A DNA stretch of 64,000 nt from Oreocharis arfaki (lineage: Eukaryota; Chordata; Aves; Passeriformes; Paramythiidae), in contig VZRR01012419.1 of the NCBI GenBank assembly GCA_013398015.1, forward strand, positions 249,900-313,899, written 5' to 3'. The position numbers and the translations under genes were made by a program. Under the pieces are notes generated by a model. It was not told the origin of the DNA. It was given only the letters and a program-made list of their open reading frames with translations, and did not search any database. Below are positions 44,506 through 58,203 of this stretch, in pieces. How positions within the stretch are numbered: the stretch's first letter is position 1; each line of letters begins with the position of its first letter.

Positions 44506-45815
44506 AAAGATTATCATCTTGACAAAATTTTAGGTTTGGGGGTTTTTTGCGTAGAGTGAACTTCTTGATTCAAATTATCGAATTTGGTCTAAGTTTCCCA
44601 GAGTAGGAACTTACCCATAAGCAACTGCTTATTACACATGCACCAGCTTCCTTTTCTATGTCCCCTCCAAACAAAATGATGATAAGATATTTTTTTTTTA
44701 GTTGAAGCTTTTCTGTAATGTACTTTGCAAGAATTTTAGAGGGGAAAGGATTGTCTTTATAGCAGATTTCTAACCTCAGTTTTTGAATCTAGACAAAGAA
44801 ATCAACTTTTCAGGCAACCCTACCAAAAAATGAAGAAATCCATTTTATAAAAACCATTGCAGACATTGTTTCAACCGGAGCCAATTTTGAAATCGATACT
44901 AGAATTTTCAAAAGCAGAACTACACACTCACTGGTCAGCAGCAACACACATTTTAGCAATTTAGATCTAACATCCCACACATGTTCTCAGTCACACTGGC
45001 TTTAGCTAAGACACATACTGTCTCTCTATATGTTCTGGGTTCTGTTTGTTCTATGGGCTCTGGTCTTAGAAATTTTGTGGTTTCTTCCTCTTTTTTGTTC
45101 CCCCTCCCCATTCATTTACTTCATTATTTTATACAAACAGGGGGGGAAAACAAGAGAAAGGCTATCCAAGAAGGTAGGGAGAGGCTATGGCTGATGCATT
45201 TAATGGTGAGACCTTACTCATTTTACTGAATCTGTTTAAGATAAAGACTTGTGACAGTAAAATATTTAAGCAATTGCCTGTTTCCGTAGTAAATATCCTA
45301 CTCTAATACTTCTTGAATGTGTTTTTTCTAGTTGCCTCTAATCACAATTGTGTTTCCTGTCAATTTCAACTCCACCCCTAGCCTAGACATTGTCTCAGGG
45401 ATTTACACGGCTGGACTTACCACGCCAAAAGTCCTGCTTTATCAAAGCTTTTAGCACCTCACATCTTACTTCTGCTCAGTGTCAGTGCTGGAAGATTCCT
45501 TCTGCTGCCTCTTTCCATTTTTAAAGGAAGAGAAGTTGTTGGAATTTCTACTGGACATTTTGTCCATTCAAGACACCTGGAAATCCATATCTGTTTGGAG
45601 GAACACTATCTGAAAGCTAATGAGGACAAAACTGGAGAAATGATAGAGTAGTTCTCGCTGGTTAACCAATACATTCCAACATCAGTTTATTACACACTGA
45701 GTGATAGCGGAACTGGACAAACTATGTGTAGTCATACTCCTGTAAGCTGGTTCTAATGCATGTTAATTTTTCATTAGCTGCTCTGGTACAAAGGGAAGGC
45801 TTGCAGCATTTTGCA

Positions 45816-46795
45816 TATCATAGAATCATAGAGTGGCTTGGGTTGGAGAATGACCTTAAAGATCATCTAGATTCAACCCCTCTGCAATGGGACCCCCCTG
45901 CCATGGGTAGAAACACCTTTCACTAGACCAGGTTTTCTCAGAGCCCCATTTTGGGGGACCAGCCCCAGCCTGGCCTTGAACACTTCCAGGGATGGAGCAT
46001 ACACAGCTTCCCTGGGCAACCTGTTCCAGTGACTCACCACTCTCACAGTAAAGAATTTCTTCCTAATATGTAATCAAAACATGCTCAGTTTTAAGCCATT
46101 CTACCTTGTCCTGTCACTACATGTTCTTTAAAAAGGGTCTCTCCATCTTTCTTGTGGGCTCCCTTCAGGTACTGGAAGGCTGCAATTAGGTCATTCTGAA
46201 CCCTTCTCTTTTCCAGGCTGAGCAATCCCAGTTCTCTCAGCCTTTGTACATAGAGGTGCTCCATCCCTCTGATCAACTTGATGGCCTCCTCTGGGCTCGC
46301 TCCAACAGGTCCATGTCCTTCCTGTGCTGGGACCCCAGAGCTGGATGCAGAGTTTCAGGTGAGGTCTCACTAGAGCAGAGCAGAGGGGCAGAATCCCCTC
46401 CCTCCCCTGCTGCCCACGCTGCTTTGGATGCAGCCAGGACACGTTTGTCTTTCTGAGTTGGGAGTGCACATGGCTGGGTCATGTCCAGCCTCTCCTCCAC
46501 CAGCACCCCCAAGGCCATCTCCCCAGGGCTGCTCTTGGTCTGTTCATCCCCAGCCTGTGCTGATACTGGGGTTTGCCCTGACCCAGGTGCAGCACCTTGC
46601 ACTTTACTTGTTAAATCTCCTGAGGTTCCCTTGGCCTCACTTCTTGAGCTTGTCCAGGTCCCTCTGGATGGCATCCCATCCTTCAGGTGTGTCAACAACA
46701 CCACTCAGCGTGGTGTCATCTAAAAAGTTCCAGAGCATGCACTTGCTCCCTTTGCCTGTGTCATTAATAAAGATATTAAATAACACTGGTCCCAA
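45816..46795 (-). mobile_element. CR1 LINE, 5'-truncated copy with RT remnants
   Basis: The left edge has CATAGAATCATAGAGTGGC, the reverse complement of the CR1 3' tail. Minus-strand frames encode CR1 ORF2 fragments such as [28 protein letters not shown] and [20 protein letters not shown]. The frames shift several times, so the copy is inactive. It lies in SYK intron 1 in the gene's orientation. Confidence 0.93.
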
Positions 46796-48442
46796 TCCAG
46801 ATATACTGAAGTCTCTTTATAACATTAGGATCCCTGCGAGTCTCAAAAGTATTTTTACCTTTTTTTTCATTTTCAGAAGAGCCACTCTTAAGAACAATCA
46901 CTAATCATTGTATGTAAAGGCACAGGAAGCAATAACCTAATTTCAAATTCGGAATGTAAAGACAAACTACAAAATTGTATTTTATTTCTTTGAGGCAGGC
47001 AATATTTAATGTCAAACATGATGTTTATTTATTAATTACCATTTCCTACAGCCAATCCTGGAATTGTTTCTTTTTGGTTCAGGGGCATACAGGCTCCTTC
47101 ACACTTCCTGCATTTGCAATGCTGATGTTTTCCAATCACCTCAACATGCAATGAAGAAGTCAGTGGGAAATGTTTTCTTCTGCTTAACTGTATGCCTCCA
47201 CATTATCCTGTGTCATGAAATTAAAAGGTAAACAGTATCAGCTATGTACCCTTGCTGCTGGAACCTTAAAATAAAATGCAAATACTAAGCAAGAGCTTTG
47301 TGATCAAATTATTTTACCACACCTCAAATAAATATTATTAACTGTGTATTGTACTATTCTATACCATACAAAAGATTAGGGAAGGATACTACAAAACCCA
47401 AGCTTTCTTTTTCTCATGAGAGTGGGTGAAAGGCTTAAACTCAACTGCAGAAATTAATAATGATTTTCTGTAAAAGTAGTACAGATATTAAGAACCTTTT
47501 TTTGTAAAAGCATTTCTAGAAATGCCAGCTGAGACATCAGGTGAGCTGCCCTCTCCTCCTCCAAGATTGTCTTCTTTTGTCAAGTGCAAGCAAAACTACT
47601 GTTAAACTGAACTACAAAATTGTTTCCCTACAATGAAGCGGTAGTTTACTTTTTCTTAAATTAGAAATTAAGAAGATGATACTGTAAACCCTTGCAAGAT
47701 GAGAAGTTTTTATTCTTATGACTGAGCCTTACTACTGACACCCACAAACACCTGCAAGTCCATCTTCAGCTTTTTAACAGATACCTTGAGGGATACAAGT
47801 ACTCTTGCCCCAGTGGAGCAGCTCACTTAAGCACATGTTTACATTTAAGCAAAAAAGAAGCAGTTTTTAGAAGTAGCTAGCGGTTTATGCTGAGCACAAA
47901 ATAACAGATTAGACGACTCATTTGGAATGATTTTTCTGTGACTATTACTCACATTCAGGGATAACTCTTGTATTCTTTGTAATTATGATATAAACCCCAA
48001 CAAGTTCCCCTTTTCAGCTGTGCTATTCTGGAGCTAAACACATGAAACTGAAGGCAGATTCTGGGCCAGCCTGTGCAATGTGTACACAACATCTCGGGGC
48101 ACTGATCCAAAAGTCTGTAAAGCTGGAAAAAGGATGACACTACCTAGAATCTTCAGTAGATTCAGATGCAAACAGAAATTCTTACAGCCACAGTATTCAA
48201 ACCAGCAACGGCCACAGACTCATTGTTTTGTGCTAAATATTGCATCTTGAAAAGGATTAGGAAGGAAAAAAGAAGTGTAATTTGCAAAAAAAGAGAACAT
48301 TATTGAGAGACCATGACTTCTGAACACAATATACATTTCAGAATTGATGTCTCCCACTTGCAATTCTTCTGTCCTAACAGATCCAGAAGAAAGGACGGGA
48401 GACTAAGGAAATGACTCTAAATTTTTTCTTTTTTCTTTTTTT

Positions 48443-48448
48443 NCCTCT

Positions 48449-48492
<44 letters not shown>
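48443..48492. repeat. 42-nt poly-T tract beside an N
   Basis: T-rich sequence with an N at 48443, then an uninterrupted T run at 48451-48492. The N suggests that the assembly could not resolve the homopolymer length. Confidence 0.85.
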
Positions 48493-48493
<1 letters not shown>

Positions 48494-49849
48494 GTCACTG
48501 GTATCTTCAAAGGTGCTTAAGACAAGCTTATAATTTCACCATCAGTCTTCTAAACTGTTATTTAGTGCTCAATATAAACCGCTAGCTACTTCTAAAAATA
48601 AATTTGTTTTTGTCTTCCTGTGACTTCGGATCTAATTCTGCTCTTGTATCAAAATTGCAACAATGGGCAAAAGGGAAAGCTGCACAGTTCACCCTTCCTT
48701 TGACAGAGAGTTAATAGTTTGTAACTGAAGAAAAACCAGAACATGTCCACGGTATTTCTCAAGGTATATTGTAGTTATTTCAAGTGATTGTGAAAACCGA
48801 AAGAATTACATACTTTTATTTATTTCAGCCGCTTTTTAAAGAACCACAGCTGATTTCAAACACTTTAGTTCAAATATACATATCTATGACTATAATCTTT
48901 CTCCCTCACAAGATAACTGTCACAATATAAAGAACATTCAAACTTCCTTATTTATCTCTCAGCGCTCAACAGAGGGACGAAGAAAAAAAAAAAAAGAAAA
49001 AAAAGAAGTCACAGTTCCTCTAAGTGGACTGCCTCAATCTACACTGCTACACCGTATGGCCCCCAAGCCTGTAAAAATACAGAGCTTTGCATGCTGAAAC
49101 CGGATGCATCTGTACCGGACGGCTGTGTCCACGGATTACTCTCTGGATTCAACCCAAGGACTCAGGAGATCTAAGCTTCTGTGGATAAAAAGACCATGAC
49201 AGAAACCGAATGGAAAAGAACATTAAAAAAACCTGCTAATGCCCTAAACAAGAATAATTTTGTTTTAAAGTTGTTTTGAATAATTGCTTAACAATATATC
49301 ATGTGTATATATTTGGCCAGACTAGGACTCCACTTGCCACTCTTCTAATGGATCGTTTCATCTAACAAAAGTGTTGTTTAACTTTGTTCAAAATAACATC
49401 ACCTCAAACTATTCCAGACAGTTACAGCATAAAGTGTATGCAGTAACAGTGCTAACAAAGATAACTGAATAATGCTGGCAGAACACAAAACGAAGAGAAA
49501 TTTCTCTGGCACTAGGCTTGTAGAATCGACCACTTTCAGCACTTCTAATGATACAATAAGCACAGTTGTTTTCTTGGAAACAAAATAGGGAAGTTTGGTA
49601 AGAAAACCCGCATTTTAAAGATATTTTTTCAGGCATAAAGCTTTCACAGGCTATGCACCATTCAGACAGTACACCTACTTTTGGGTACACCTGGCTTTGT
49701 TTCAAACCTGCCACCACAATAACGTCTCGAGATAAAGCAAAATCAATTTTCTTTTGCATCTAAGTTTTAGATTCAAATTCCTGAGACGCTGGGCTAGTGG
49801 TATTTATTTCTGGAAGCACTGCAATACAGGAAGGTTTCAGGCTGGTGGT

Positions 49850-50650
49850 GCGTTTCCAGCCGCCCGCTCCCACCCCGACACGAGTGCCACTCTCTGCCGC
49901 CGCTCCTTGGGACTGTCTTGTGTCCCAAGCGCTACACTCTTCCTCCCACCTGCTGCTGAGCGCTCCGGCACTCGTTTCTGCCGGTGCCCGCAGCCTCGAC
50001 ACCCCGAACCCCGCAGCGGGGGCAGCACCCGCCCGCGGCTCCGGCTCCGGCTCCGGCCCCGTGCCCGGCGCGGCGCTGGCGGGGAAGGGGCGGTGGCGCT
50101 GGGCCGATCGCCCTCCGGCTCCCTGTGCTGGCGGCCCGGGCCCCCTACTCACCGCTGCCTCGGGGTCACTCGGCTCCGCGCCGCCGCCTCCTCCCGGGAG
50201 GCAGCCCTCGGGCGGGCGGCTCTGGCGTGCCGATCCGTGCCGGGCTGCGGCCGGGAGCGAGGCTGGACCCTCTTTCAGCCCCGCCGGATCCGCCGCTTCC
50301 TCGTTTTCGCTCACAGCCGCGGCCACTTCCTCAGCGCGGTGTGGGCGAGCGCTCCCTCCTCTTCAGCGGGCGCGGCCGCCGTGCCCTCGGACCCCTCTTT
50401 CGGGCGGCGGCCCCGGCGAAAGGGCCAGGCACCGCTGCAGCCCCCGACCCGCCCGCGCCGCCTCTCCCGCGGGCGAGGGACCGTTCGTCCCCTCCGGAGC
50501 CCGCGGCACGGACCGCGTGTGGTGGGTCCCTTGGTGCCGCGTCACGGGGCTGTCCTGGGCACCCTGCCGTGCCGGGTCTCCTTGGGACCCTTGGTTTGGG
50601 CTCCTGGTAGCGGCGGCGTTGCCTCGCGGGCATTCGGCTTTGGAAGATAG
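49850..50650 (-). promoter_or_regulatory. SYK: CpG island, probable SYK promoter
   Basis: This is the only strongly GC- and CpG-rich stretch in an otherwise AT-rich window, with several GGGCGG-type Sp1 boxes (for example near 50209). It lies upstream of SYK exon 2 and contains a near-ideal minus-strand splice donor at 50152-50151. A minus-strand GAGGAAGTG at 50324-50332 matches the PU.1/ETS consensus, which would suit a haematopoietic gene. I see no convincing TATA box, so dispersed initiation is likely. Bidirectional transcription cannot be excluded. The long open frames across the island on both strands are an effect of GC richness. Confidence 0.75.
50153..50340 (-). other. SYK: SYK exon 1, non-coding (5' UTR), upstream end uncertain
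   Basis: The minus strand reads AGCG|GTGAGTAGG at this edge, the best donor in the CpG island. Joining it to the exon 2 acceptor gives a normal first intron of about 17.1 kb. Exon 2 has an in-frame TAG shortly before its ATG, so exon 1 adds no coding sequence in the SYK frame. The transcription start is not visible. The upper limit given here is only a guess placed near the ETS-like motif, and RNA evidence would be needed to fix it. Confidence 0.55.
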
Positions 50651-52180
50651 ACGTGCCATTGTTCAGCACCACGCTGGGGACGGAGGATCGAAGCGTGTGA
50701 ATTGCGGGCTTCTCGGGAGGGAAAAACGAGTGTGTGCGTATTGGTGCACGCACCAATCTCGAATTGGTGAATTCTGGAATATTGAAGTTCTGTGTCCTTT
50801 GGTGCTTTGTGTGTACTTCGCCGAGAAAAGGACTCAGAGGATTTCCTTTTGGAGCAGCACGGGGCCTGCCGTAGCACAGTATCACCCTTCCTGTTCTATT
50901 TCGTACAAAGAAAAAAAATCCTCTCATATTTTGATCAAACATTTGTAGCAGCTCCAGGTGTGAAGGAAACTCCAGTGTCCCAGACACTTAGCTTGAAGGA
51001 AAGTCCCTCTTCAAGGCCTCCTCAGCACCCTGTGTGATGGAATTAATTCCTGTGGCAGATGAAACCACACAGCCAAAAACTGCCACTATCCTTTTCCCGG
51101 GACTGCCCAGGGACCAACTGCTTCTGGTGTGGGTCATACAGGACTGATAAGTAGCACAAGGGGCCTTGCGTGAGGCCTGAGTGGGCAGGTCTCCTTCAGC
51201 GGTGACTGTGCTGCATGACACAGTGTGGTGTCCTGTGATGGGCAGTGCTTGCAGCAGGAGAAGTCCACTTCCTTCTTCCCCATAATAAATTGGTGTTAGC
51301 ACTAACATGGGATACAGGCATTATTTTCAGTCAAAACACTGTCTCTCTTTCCTTATTGAAAAATGGACTGTACACTCACCTGATACTCAATAGAGCTGCA
51401 AAAGTTCAAATCTCTCCTATTTCATGTAAAAAAGGTCTCTGCTTTTGGTTCATTTCAGTGAGACTTCTGATAATTGCTGTAATGGCGGTGCATTTCTTAT
51501 TGGCACTATGTTAGAAAAAAGATAATAACTTTTAAAACCTAATTCTTGCACCTGCTTTCATGGTATTGTTGTTTTCCTATCAAAATCCAAGTGTGAACAG
51601 ATCTGCAGAAAAAAGCCTTTGGAAAAGTCATTACTGGACTATGAACTGTTTTTTAAGGGGAAGTCTCATATTGGTGAAAAAATCACCAGTACTGCATAAG
51701 CAATTGTATTGGACCTAGCTGGGAAGGATTTAGATTTCATTACAGCAGCCAATACAGTGCTATATCTTTGATTTTGGCTGAAAGAGTATTGATACACACT
51801 AATAATTTGTCTATTCCTGTACACATAATGTTGAGGCTTTCTCCCATTTTTCACTCTGCGCCTGTCCCCATTGTGTAAGCTAGAAGTGCACACGAAGTTG
51901 GGAAGGAACAGAGCTGAGACAGTTGCCTGCAACTGAACAGAAGGACAGCTCTTACCATGACTGGCTCTCAAAACTGGGGATAGATGAAGAAGGGTGGAAG
52001 GATGTGGGCTTCTTCCAAGGTGGCCACCAATCTGAGATTTGCTGGTAGTCACTGTGCTTGTGGGAGGTGGTAAGTGACCAGCTCTGCATCATTTGGTGTA
52101 GTTGTGATCTTGGATTTTTTTCCCTTCACCTAAAATCAAGAGTCAATAGCCTGAAAGCAATGTTGTAACACAAAAGCAAA

Positions 52181-52272
52181 TGTCATAGAGTCATAGGATG
52201 GTTTGGATTGGAAGTGACCTTAAAGATCATTTAAACCCTCTGCCACAGGCAGAGACACCTTTCACTAGAGAC
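52181..52272 (-). mobile_element. CR1 LINE 3' end fragment
   Basis: CATAGAGTCATAGGATGG, then GAAGTGACCTTAAAGATC and AGAGACACCTTTCACTAGA, are the reverse complement of a CR1 3' terminus. Confidence 0.85.
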
Positions 52273-55200
52273 GTCCTGCATTAGAGTCAGAAGAACTGAA
52301 CTGGATCAGAAGCTTCAGAAAATAAGGACCATAATCTCACATCCTTTGGCCTCCTTCTGTTATCCACGGAGTTGCAAAGACCCCTATTTTATGTAAGAAC
52401 GAGGCGTGAAGATGTTTTATAGATTTTACACACCAGATATGTGTGTTCCATAAGAATTTCACTTACTTATATCTCAATTTAAGTGGAACACACTAGTGGC
52501 AATCCCTAGGGGAAACTGAGTGCAATTAAACAGAACTAAACTGGAGGAGATGTCCAACAAATTAATTGAATTGCCTGCTCATTGTAAAAATCTATAAATT
52601 ATGACTGTTTTGGTTACATACTAATTTACTGCTTTGAACAGAAATGTCAGTAGCAGTACTCTTTACCATATGAAGTAGTAAGAAAATCAGGGATGTGAAG
52701 GTATTTTCTTTATCAGTTCACAGTTATTGTAATTATATCTGTGTTATTTCATGTCTATATAAATATAGCTATTTTAATACTGTATTTTTTGCATGCAATA
52801 GCCACATTTATCACCTTTCCCCTCTATTTTTACCTTAAATCAAGAAGTGCATCACACTTATTAGACATGTCTGTTATAAAAGTGTTTACCTCACCAGTGA
52901 TTAAGAGTAGTTGTGGAATGTGCTTTTTACACATTAAAGAGTGCGATATGAGGAGGTATGATGTCTAAATTTAAAGTTTTGTGTGGGAAAATGAAGGCTA
53001 AGATTGTAGATTAGTTGAGAAAAGATGTGTTCTGAGCCTAGGCTTTACAAAACACATACTTACATGGAAATGAAGATTTGGTCCAGTCTGGTCTTTATGA
53101 CTTCCTGCACTGCATGCCCATGACTTTACTGGTTCTAGCTGTTGGTTTTATAGAAATGATATGTCTGTTTAAATGAATATTAAAGAATGGTGGATTGCAT
53201 GAAAACAATGGCTGAAAGAAGGGAAAGCATATACAATAGCAAGTTATGATTGGGCAAAAAACCAGGGCTTTTTTGAAAGTAAATCTTTCTGTAAAATAAT
53301 TACCTAATTGTAGCACAGAAAATGGCCATGTCAGTGGGCAACAGGGAGATGATAAACTGATTTTTAAGAAGATTTGAGCAAAATTCTTGAGAATAATCTA
53401 TTAGCATTAGTAATTTCTGCTTTGAATGAAAACCACCATAAAGGTGAAAAAAAATAAAAGAGAGACGACACATAATCACATTTTAACACACTGCACTGGC
53501 CGAGACCCGTGGTATTATTAGCTGTCATGCCTCCTGGTCATATGCATTGGCACTTAAACATCTCCAATTTCATTCTATTTCATCTATAATTTCATAAGGC
53601 TATTATATATTCATATGGACAATAAAGCAGCCACATCTATGCTGAATCAAGGACATAAGTAAATAGAGACAAATGGATGAGATTTTCAGGTCCTTAAGAG
53701 ATGCAGAAAAAAAAATAGTAAAAAATGTTCCCATTGTAAGCCTACCAGTGGTACACAAAACTCCTGATTTTTTATTTTCAACTGAAACGTTGGGCTAAGT
53801 ATAACTTGTAAATATTACAAATTACTTCAATAGTATTTCATATAAATATATATACTTATAAATAGAAGCCAATTCAGTATAAACCCACTTACGAGACTTT
53901 TCTATACTGTTTCTCCTAAATTCACCTTTCATGCCGTTGCTAACAAGCCCCTGTCTAATCTCAAGGAACAGCAAGGAGACATGAGAGAGAGACACTGCAA
54001 GAACCAACTTGGAGGCAGCTGTAGTTCTATTGTGTGTAACACTTGTCAGGTGTTTCCTACAGAGCCAGTCACTCGATCTTTGCACTCTGGTCAAGGATCT
54101 TGTATTTGCTTAAATGCAGCGCTGGCACAGGTTGCATCTGTGCATTTATGCTTTAATCTATTAAACCCTTCTAAAAATGAATTAGCTGCCACCCACAGTG
54201 CTCAGAACTGGTAATCTGAGATGGACCCTCACTGCTTTCTGAAGAAGCAGAAAGAGTATACCAAATAGCAAGAAATATTCTTCTTTTGTGAGAGCCAGTT
54301 GTGGAGACATGCAGTATGTCTTTCTATGAAGCCAGTTTGTCATGGCGTCAGTATCTGATTGATGCATAAAAGGCAGATGTACTATTCCTGGATTGTACTA
54401 ACTCTGGAAGAGCTATGAAATGTTTCCACGTCACTGCACCTGAACTAATGAGTCCTGCCAGATCTGAGCTGACCTTGCATCCCAGTCATAAATATTCTTC
54501 CAGCCAAACAGCGTGGACACCTCAAATCCAGGATTCGCTGTCAAATGAATCAGGCTACAAAATACTGTAAAATTATAATGCAAAATATTGACTATCTGTT
54601 CACATGACCCAAATTTCTGCCTTTACAGTCAGAATAAATATTTAGTTAATATCAGAGTCGTCATGAATAATTTGGTTTTAATTTGTTTGCTGCTGCAAGG
54701 TATCTGGGGTCTTCATGCTGAAGCAAAATAGCTGAGATTATGTAGTTTGAGGAATACCTTGAAGATGCAGAAATGTCACTTTTCAGCCTTCCATTGTATT
54801 TTATTTTCTGAGACTTGATTTAGCAGTGACTTAACTCTTCCACAGCCTGTATCTGAATAAAAACTACAGTATCGTATATAAAAAAAAATCTGAACTCTTC
54901 CAAATGCTTTGAATGTCACTTCCTTAGCCATGATGGAATTGATTTGGGAATCCTTGGATTGCAAGAATGTTAATGTTCCTTTCAGTGTGCATGAGGAGCA
55001 GAAGTTTGGCTATTTAAGTGAATATGCCGTCTGTACAGGTACTCATTACCTAATTTTGTGCATACAAAAGGATTTTACAAGAAAGAAACTGTACTTCTAG
55101 GAGCTATAATAATGCATACCCATCAAGAAGACAGGTTTTCTGCCAAAAAGAAGAAGGATTTCACAATCGGAGTTTACTAGTCCTCAAATTTTATTCTGGT

Positions 55201-55287
55201 TTTCTTGGTTATTTTTAGTCCAGATGATAAGAAGATACACCATTTGGTCAGGTCTAAAAACATATTTTTCCCTGTAGGTGTACAAAT

Positions 55288-55309
55288 ACACACACACACA
55301 CACACACAC
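55288..55309 (+). repeat. (AC)n microsatellite
   Basis: Eleven uninterrupted AC units in intergenic sequence. Confidence 0.9.
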
Positions 55310-57896
55310 CTCTCCATAAAGACATATTTAAATGTCTTTAAACATTCTCTGATGTTCTATCTTGGGCTAGATCAGTTTGAACTCAAACATTACTTTAAAA
55401 ATACACTTGCCTATAGAATTATGCAAAGCCATCAGAAAGAATTAAATCAGCGTAATAATAGCTTTTTTCTTTTTTTCCCATTGTTACACCAAAGAAAAGA
55501 TGCAGGTGCTCTGTGCAAGAATGGAAGCATCACATGGCCATACAAAAGCTTTTCAGTTCTCGGGGCAAGACGGGAGCGGCATCCATTTTAAATAAAACTG
55601 AGGCTTAAAAAATACTTAGAACTAATCATGAAGATGGGAAGCTGAAAGACCTCTTTTATCTTCCTTGAATAAGAACATGGGAAAAAAAAATCTCAACCAA
55701 ATTTCTGTCAAAGTTGACCCAAGTGCACACATAAAAGCATTTGTAGCTCCTTGTGAACTGAAACTGTTTGAGATCTCACAGTTTTGAAACAGAAAGCAGA
55801 AGTTACCTTGATTTTAATCTTATTTACATTGATGTTATACAACAATGACTTCTCTATGTCTGGTAGACTGTCAAAATTTCCTTTATGCCTAGATTGTATG
55901 TTGTTTCTAGCTATCTTCATAATGACACAAAACTCTTAAGAAGCTGCACAGAGAAATGGAGTGGACAAACCCTATATGAAAAAGGAACATTTGTCTAGAT
56001 TGTTTTTAGAATTGTTTTAGACATGGTGCTTGAGACAGAGAAAAAAACAATATTTAAAAAAGTAGCACCGGGGGGTTTAGTGAGACACTGTACCGCTCAT
56101 TGGGGGTGGAAGTAGAAGCACTAAACTATGCCTTGCTATGTTAATCACATATGAATAATGTCCTTCTAGAAGAGTCACAATCACAGCACTTCTAATAGCA
56201 AGTGAGGGGTGCAGAACTAAGGCGTGCTATATGCGAAGTATCAAAAGCTGGTTCTTTTTTTGTTAGTCTTCTCTCTTCTTCTTCTTTTTCTTTTTTTTTT
56301 TTTTTTTAATGTATGTCCAAATGCATGATGCAGCAGGCACAAATAATTCAAATAAAACAGTTTGAAATTTGGAGTTATTTAAAACAATCAGGTTTCATTT
56401 GCCTCTCTACATCTGTGGAGCAAGATGGGGTGATTTTGTCAGGGTCTTTTTGTTGAACAAAAAGTTTCTTTTCTGTGTTTAACATTTTTGAAGTGCAAAT
56501 CATGATCTATGTATAAATGCTGTACATATTGTCGTGTTTTAATGGGGGAAACCAGACTTTGAGTCTGAAGACAGGTACACTACAGGAAACGTTTGGAGGC
56601 AGATGTGTTCAAAAGACTCCAGATGGCTCCAGATACCCAAATAGCACTCAGATCTGTTCTGGAGTGTTGGAGTCTCACTGAAATACCTGGAGAACTGATG
56701 CTCAGTTCCTAGTCCCTACCTGGCCTGATTCATCTCTTGCAAGTCATATAACAGTGTAGAACTTAGAGTGCTAAACCAACGAGTGTATCTGACCCCTACA
56801 TGGTGTGTTTGCAAGGATAGAAGACATGCACTTTGGAAAACAGAAATAATTGAGTATTACCACGTTTTTAGAAAGACACTGTACGTGGATACCACTGCCC
56901 TAGATTGTATTCAATTATTCTTCCATTTTACAGTCTTTCTAATAATTGAAAGGCAGCTCCATGGTGTTTGCACTTTTAATCAGTCTCTAGATTGACTAAC
57001 CATACAAAAAAAAGCTTATAGAAAGATGCTGATGGATCAAGGAGATTGTGATTGCAAGTTTACAGGTTAGAGAAATATTTATACTGTGACAGCTTTTCTT
57101 GGACTCTATTTTGAAGAGGCATTTACATTGCATTTGTGAGATGCACTGTATTCTTTCTGGGGACTATGTATTTCAGACCTCACTTTCAGTCCTTTCGAAA
57201 TCCAGCTGGAAGAACATTCTGGTTCTTCTGGAACTTCTGGGAAGTTCTTCTCCCCCTTATTTTTGTAAAGTACCACTTCGTTTTATCTTAATTAATTATT
57301 CTTTTCTCTACGTGGGCTGCAGTAGTTACAGCCAAAGGGTAATTGCTTTTCCAACTTACTCATACACTTTTTATTGCTTTAAAAATGCATCTTTAGAAAC
57401 TGAGACAGGTGGTCCTAGTTGGCTTTTGGATCTAAGGAGCCACATAGGTTGTCAGTTCCAGTAGCTGGGTATTTCAGGGAATTCAGGACATTTTGTAGGT
57501 ACCTCCAGGTTTCTTCATTAAATATGTTAAGAGAAACGGTGGACTATTGTGGTTATTTTGATTACATGGAATAAACATTTTTTATGAAAGATTTCAGTCA
57601 ACTTTGAGGCTAACCCTGTGTTCATATTTTTTAAAGTTGCTATGGCCTTTGTTTACAACATTTATATTGTTGTAATTTTCATTTTCTAAGTGTCTGTTAA
57701 TATATCTTGACTTACTCATGTTTAAATGCTTAGAAATCCGTGATGAGCATTGTTTTGAGCATACTAGGATCTCAGCTGTCTGTATCTGTATTGCTGTAAG
57801 GTGGCGGTAGATCTCTGACTCTAGAGAGAGTTCATTTACTTTCTATGATTTCCTACATCCATTCATGCACATGTGTAGATTTGGAGTTCCCAGCAT

Positions 57897-57932
57897 ATTT
57901 CTCTCTCTCTCTTTTCTCTCTTCCCCTCTCTC
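57897..57932 (+). repeat. CT-rich tract
   Basis: Imperfect CT repeat with runs of T and C. Low-complexity sequence only. Confidence 0.75.
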
Positions 57933-58203
57933 CACAATATATATTCTTCTTTCGTCACATCTGTGCTCTTGTAAGATGAACACTTTTTTTTCAGTAAAGT
58001 AAATATCAGTGAAAGGGCAGCACAGTTTTTTGAACAATTCTGCCGTGTATAAATACAGGCTGCAAGTATTGCTGCCTTTGAATTTCTTTCTCCTTAGCAG
58101 CACTGTGTGCTGCATTAGACCAACTAAGGAAATATAGTTTTGTATTGAATACAATAAAGTGCAGAAAAATCTTTTTTTTATTGTACCAAGTCAGTAAATA
58201 CCT

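Larger units (their letters stand above)
33064..50152 (-). other. SYK: SYK intron 1
   Basis: This is a 17 kb AT-rich intron. It contains CR1 fragments at 33147-33395, 34445-35618, 42877-43095, 44415-44505 and 45816-46795. It also has a poly-A tract at 40914-40941, a CA/TA repeat at 41028-41080, a 42-nt poly-T at 48451-48492 next to an N, and a perfect hairpin at 33928-33951. I see no coding exon in it. The stretches between these features hold nothing I can identify, although first introns often carry enhancers. Confidence 0.7.

Noticed and set aside
46273..46904. Overlapping frames of about 143-158 codons
   Set aside because: These are CR1 ORF2 remnants and their antisense shadow, with frame breaks. 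Not a host gene.
49754..50948. Long open frames on both strands in the CpG island (up to 383 codons)
   Set aside because: Overlapping frames open on both strands, with Arg/Pro/Gly/Ala-rich composition, are typical of GC-rich DNA with few stops. The minus-strand frame in the SYK direction starts at GTG and runs through the exon 1 donor. No known protein is recognised.
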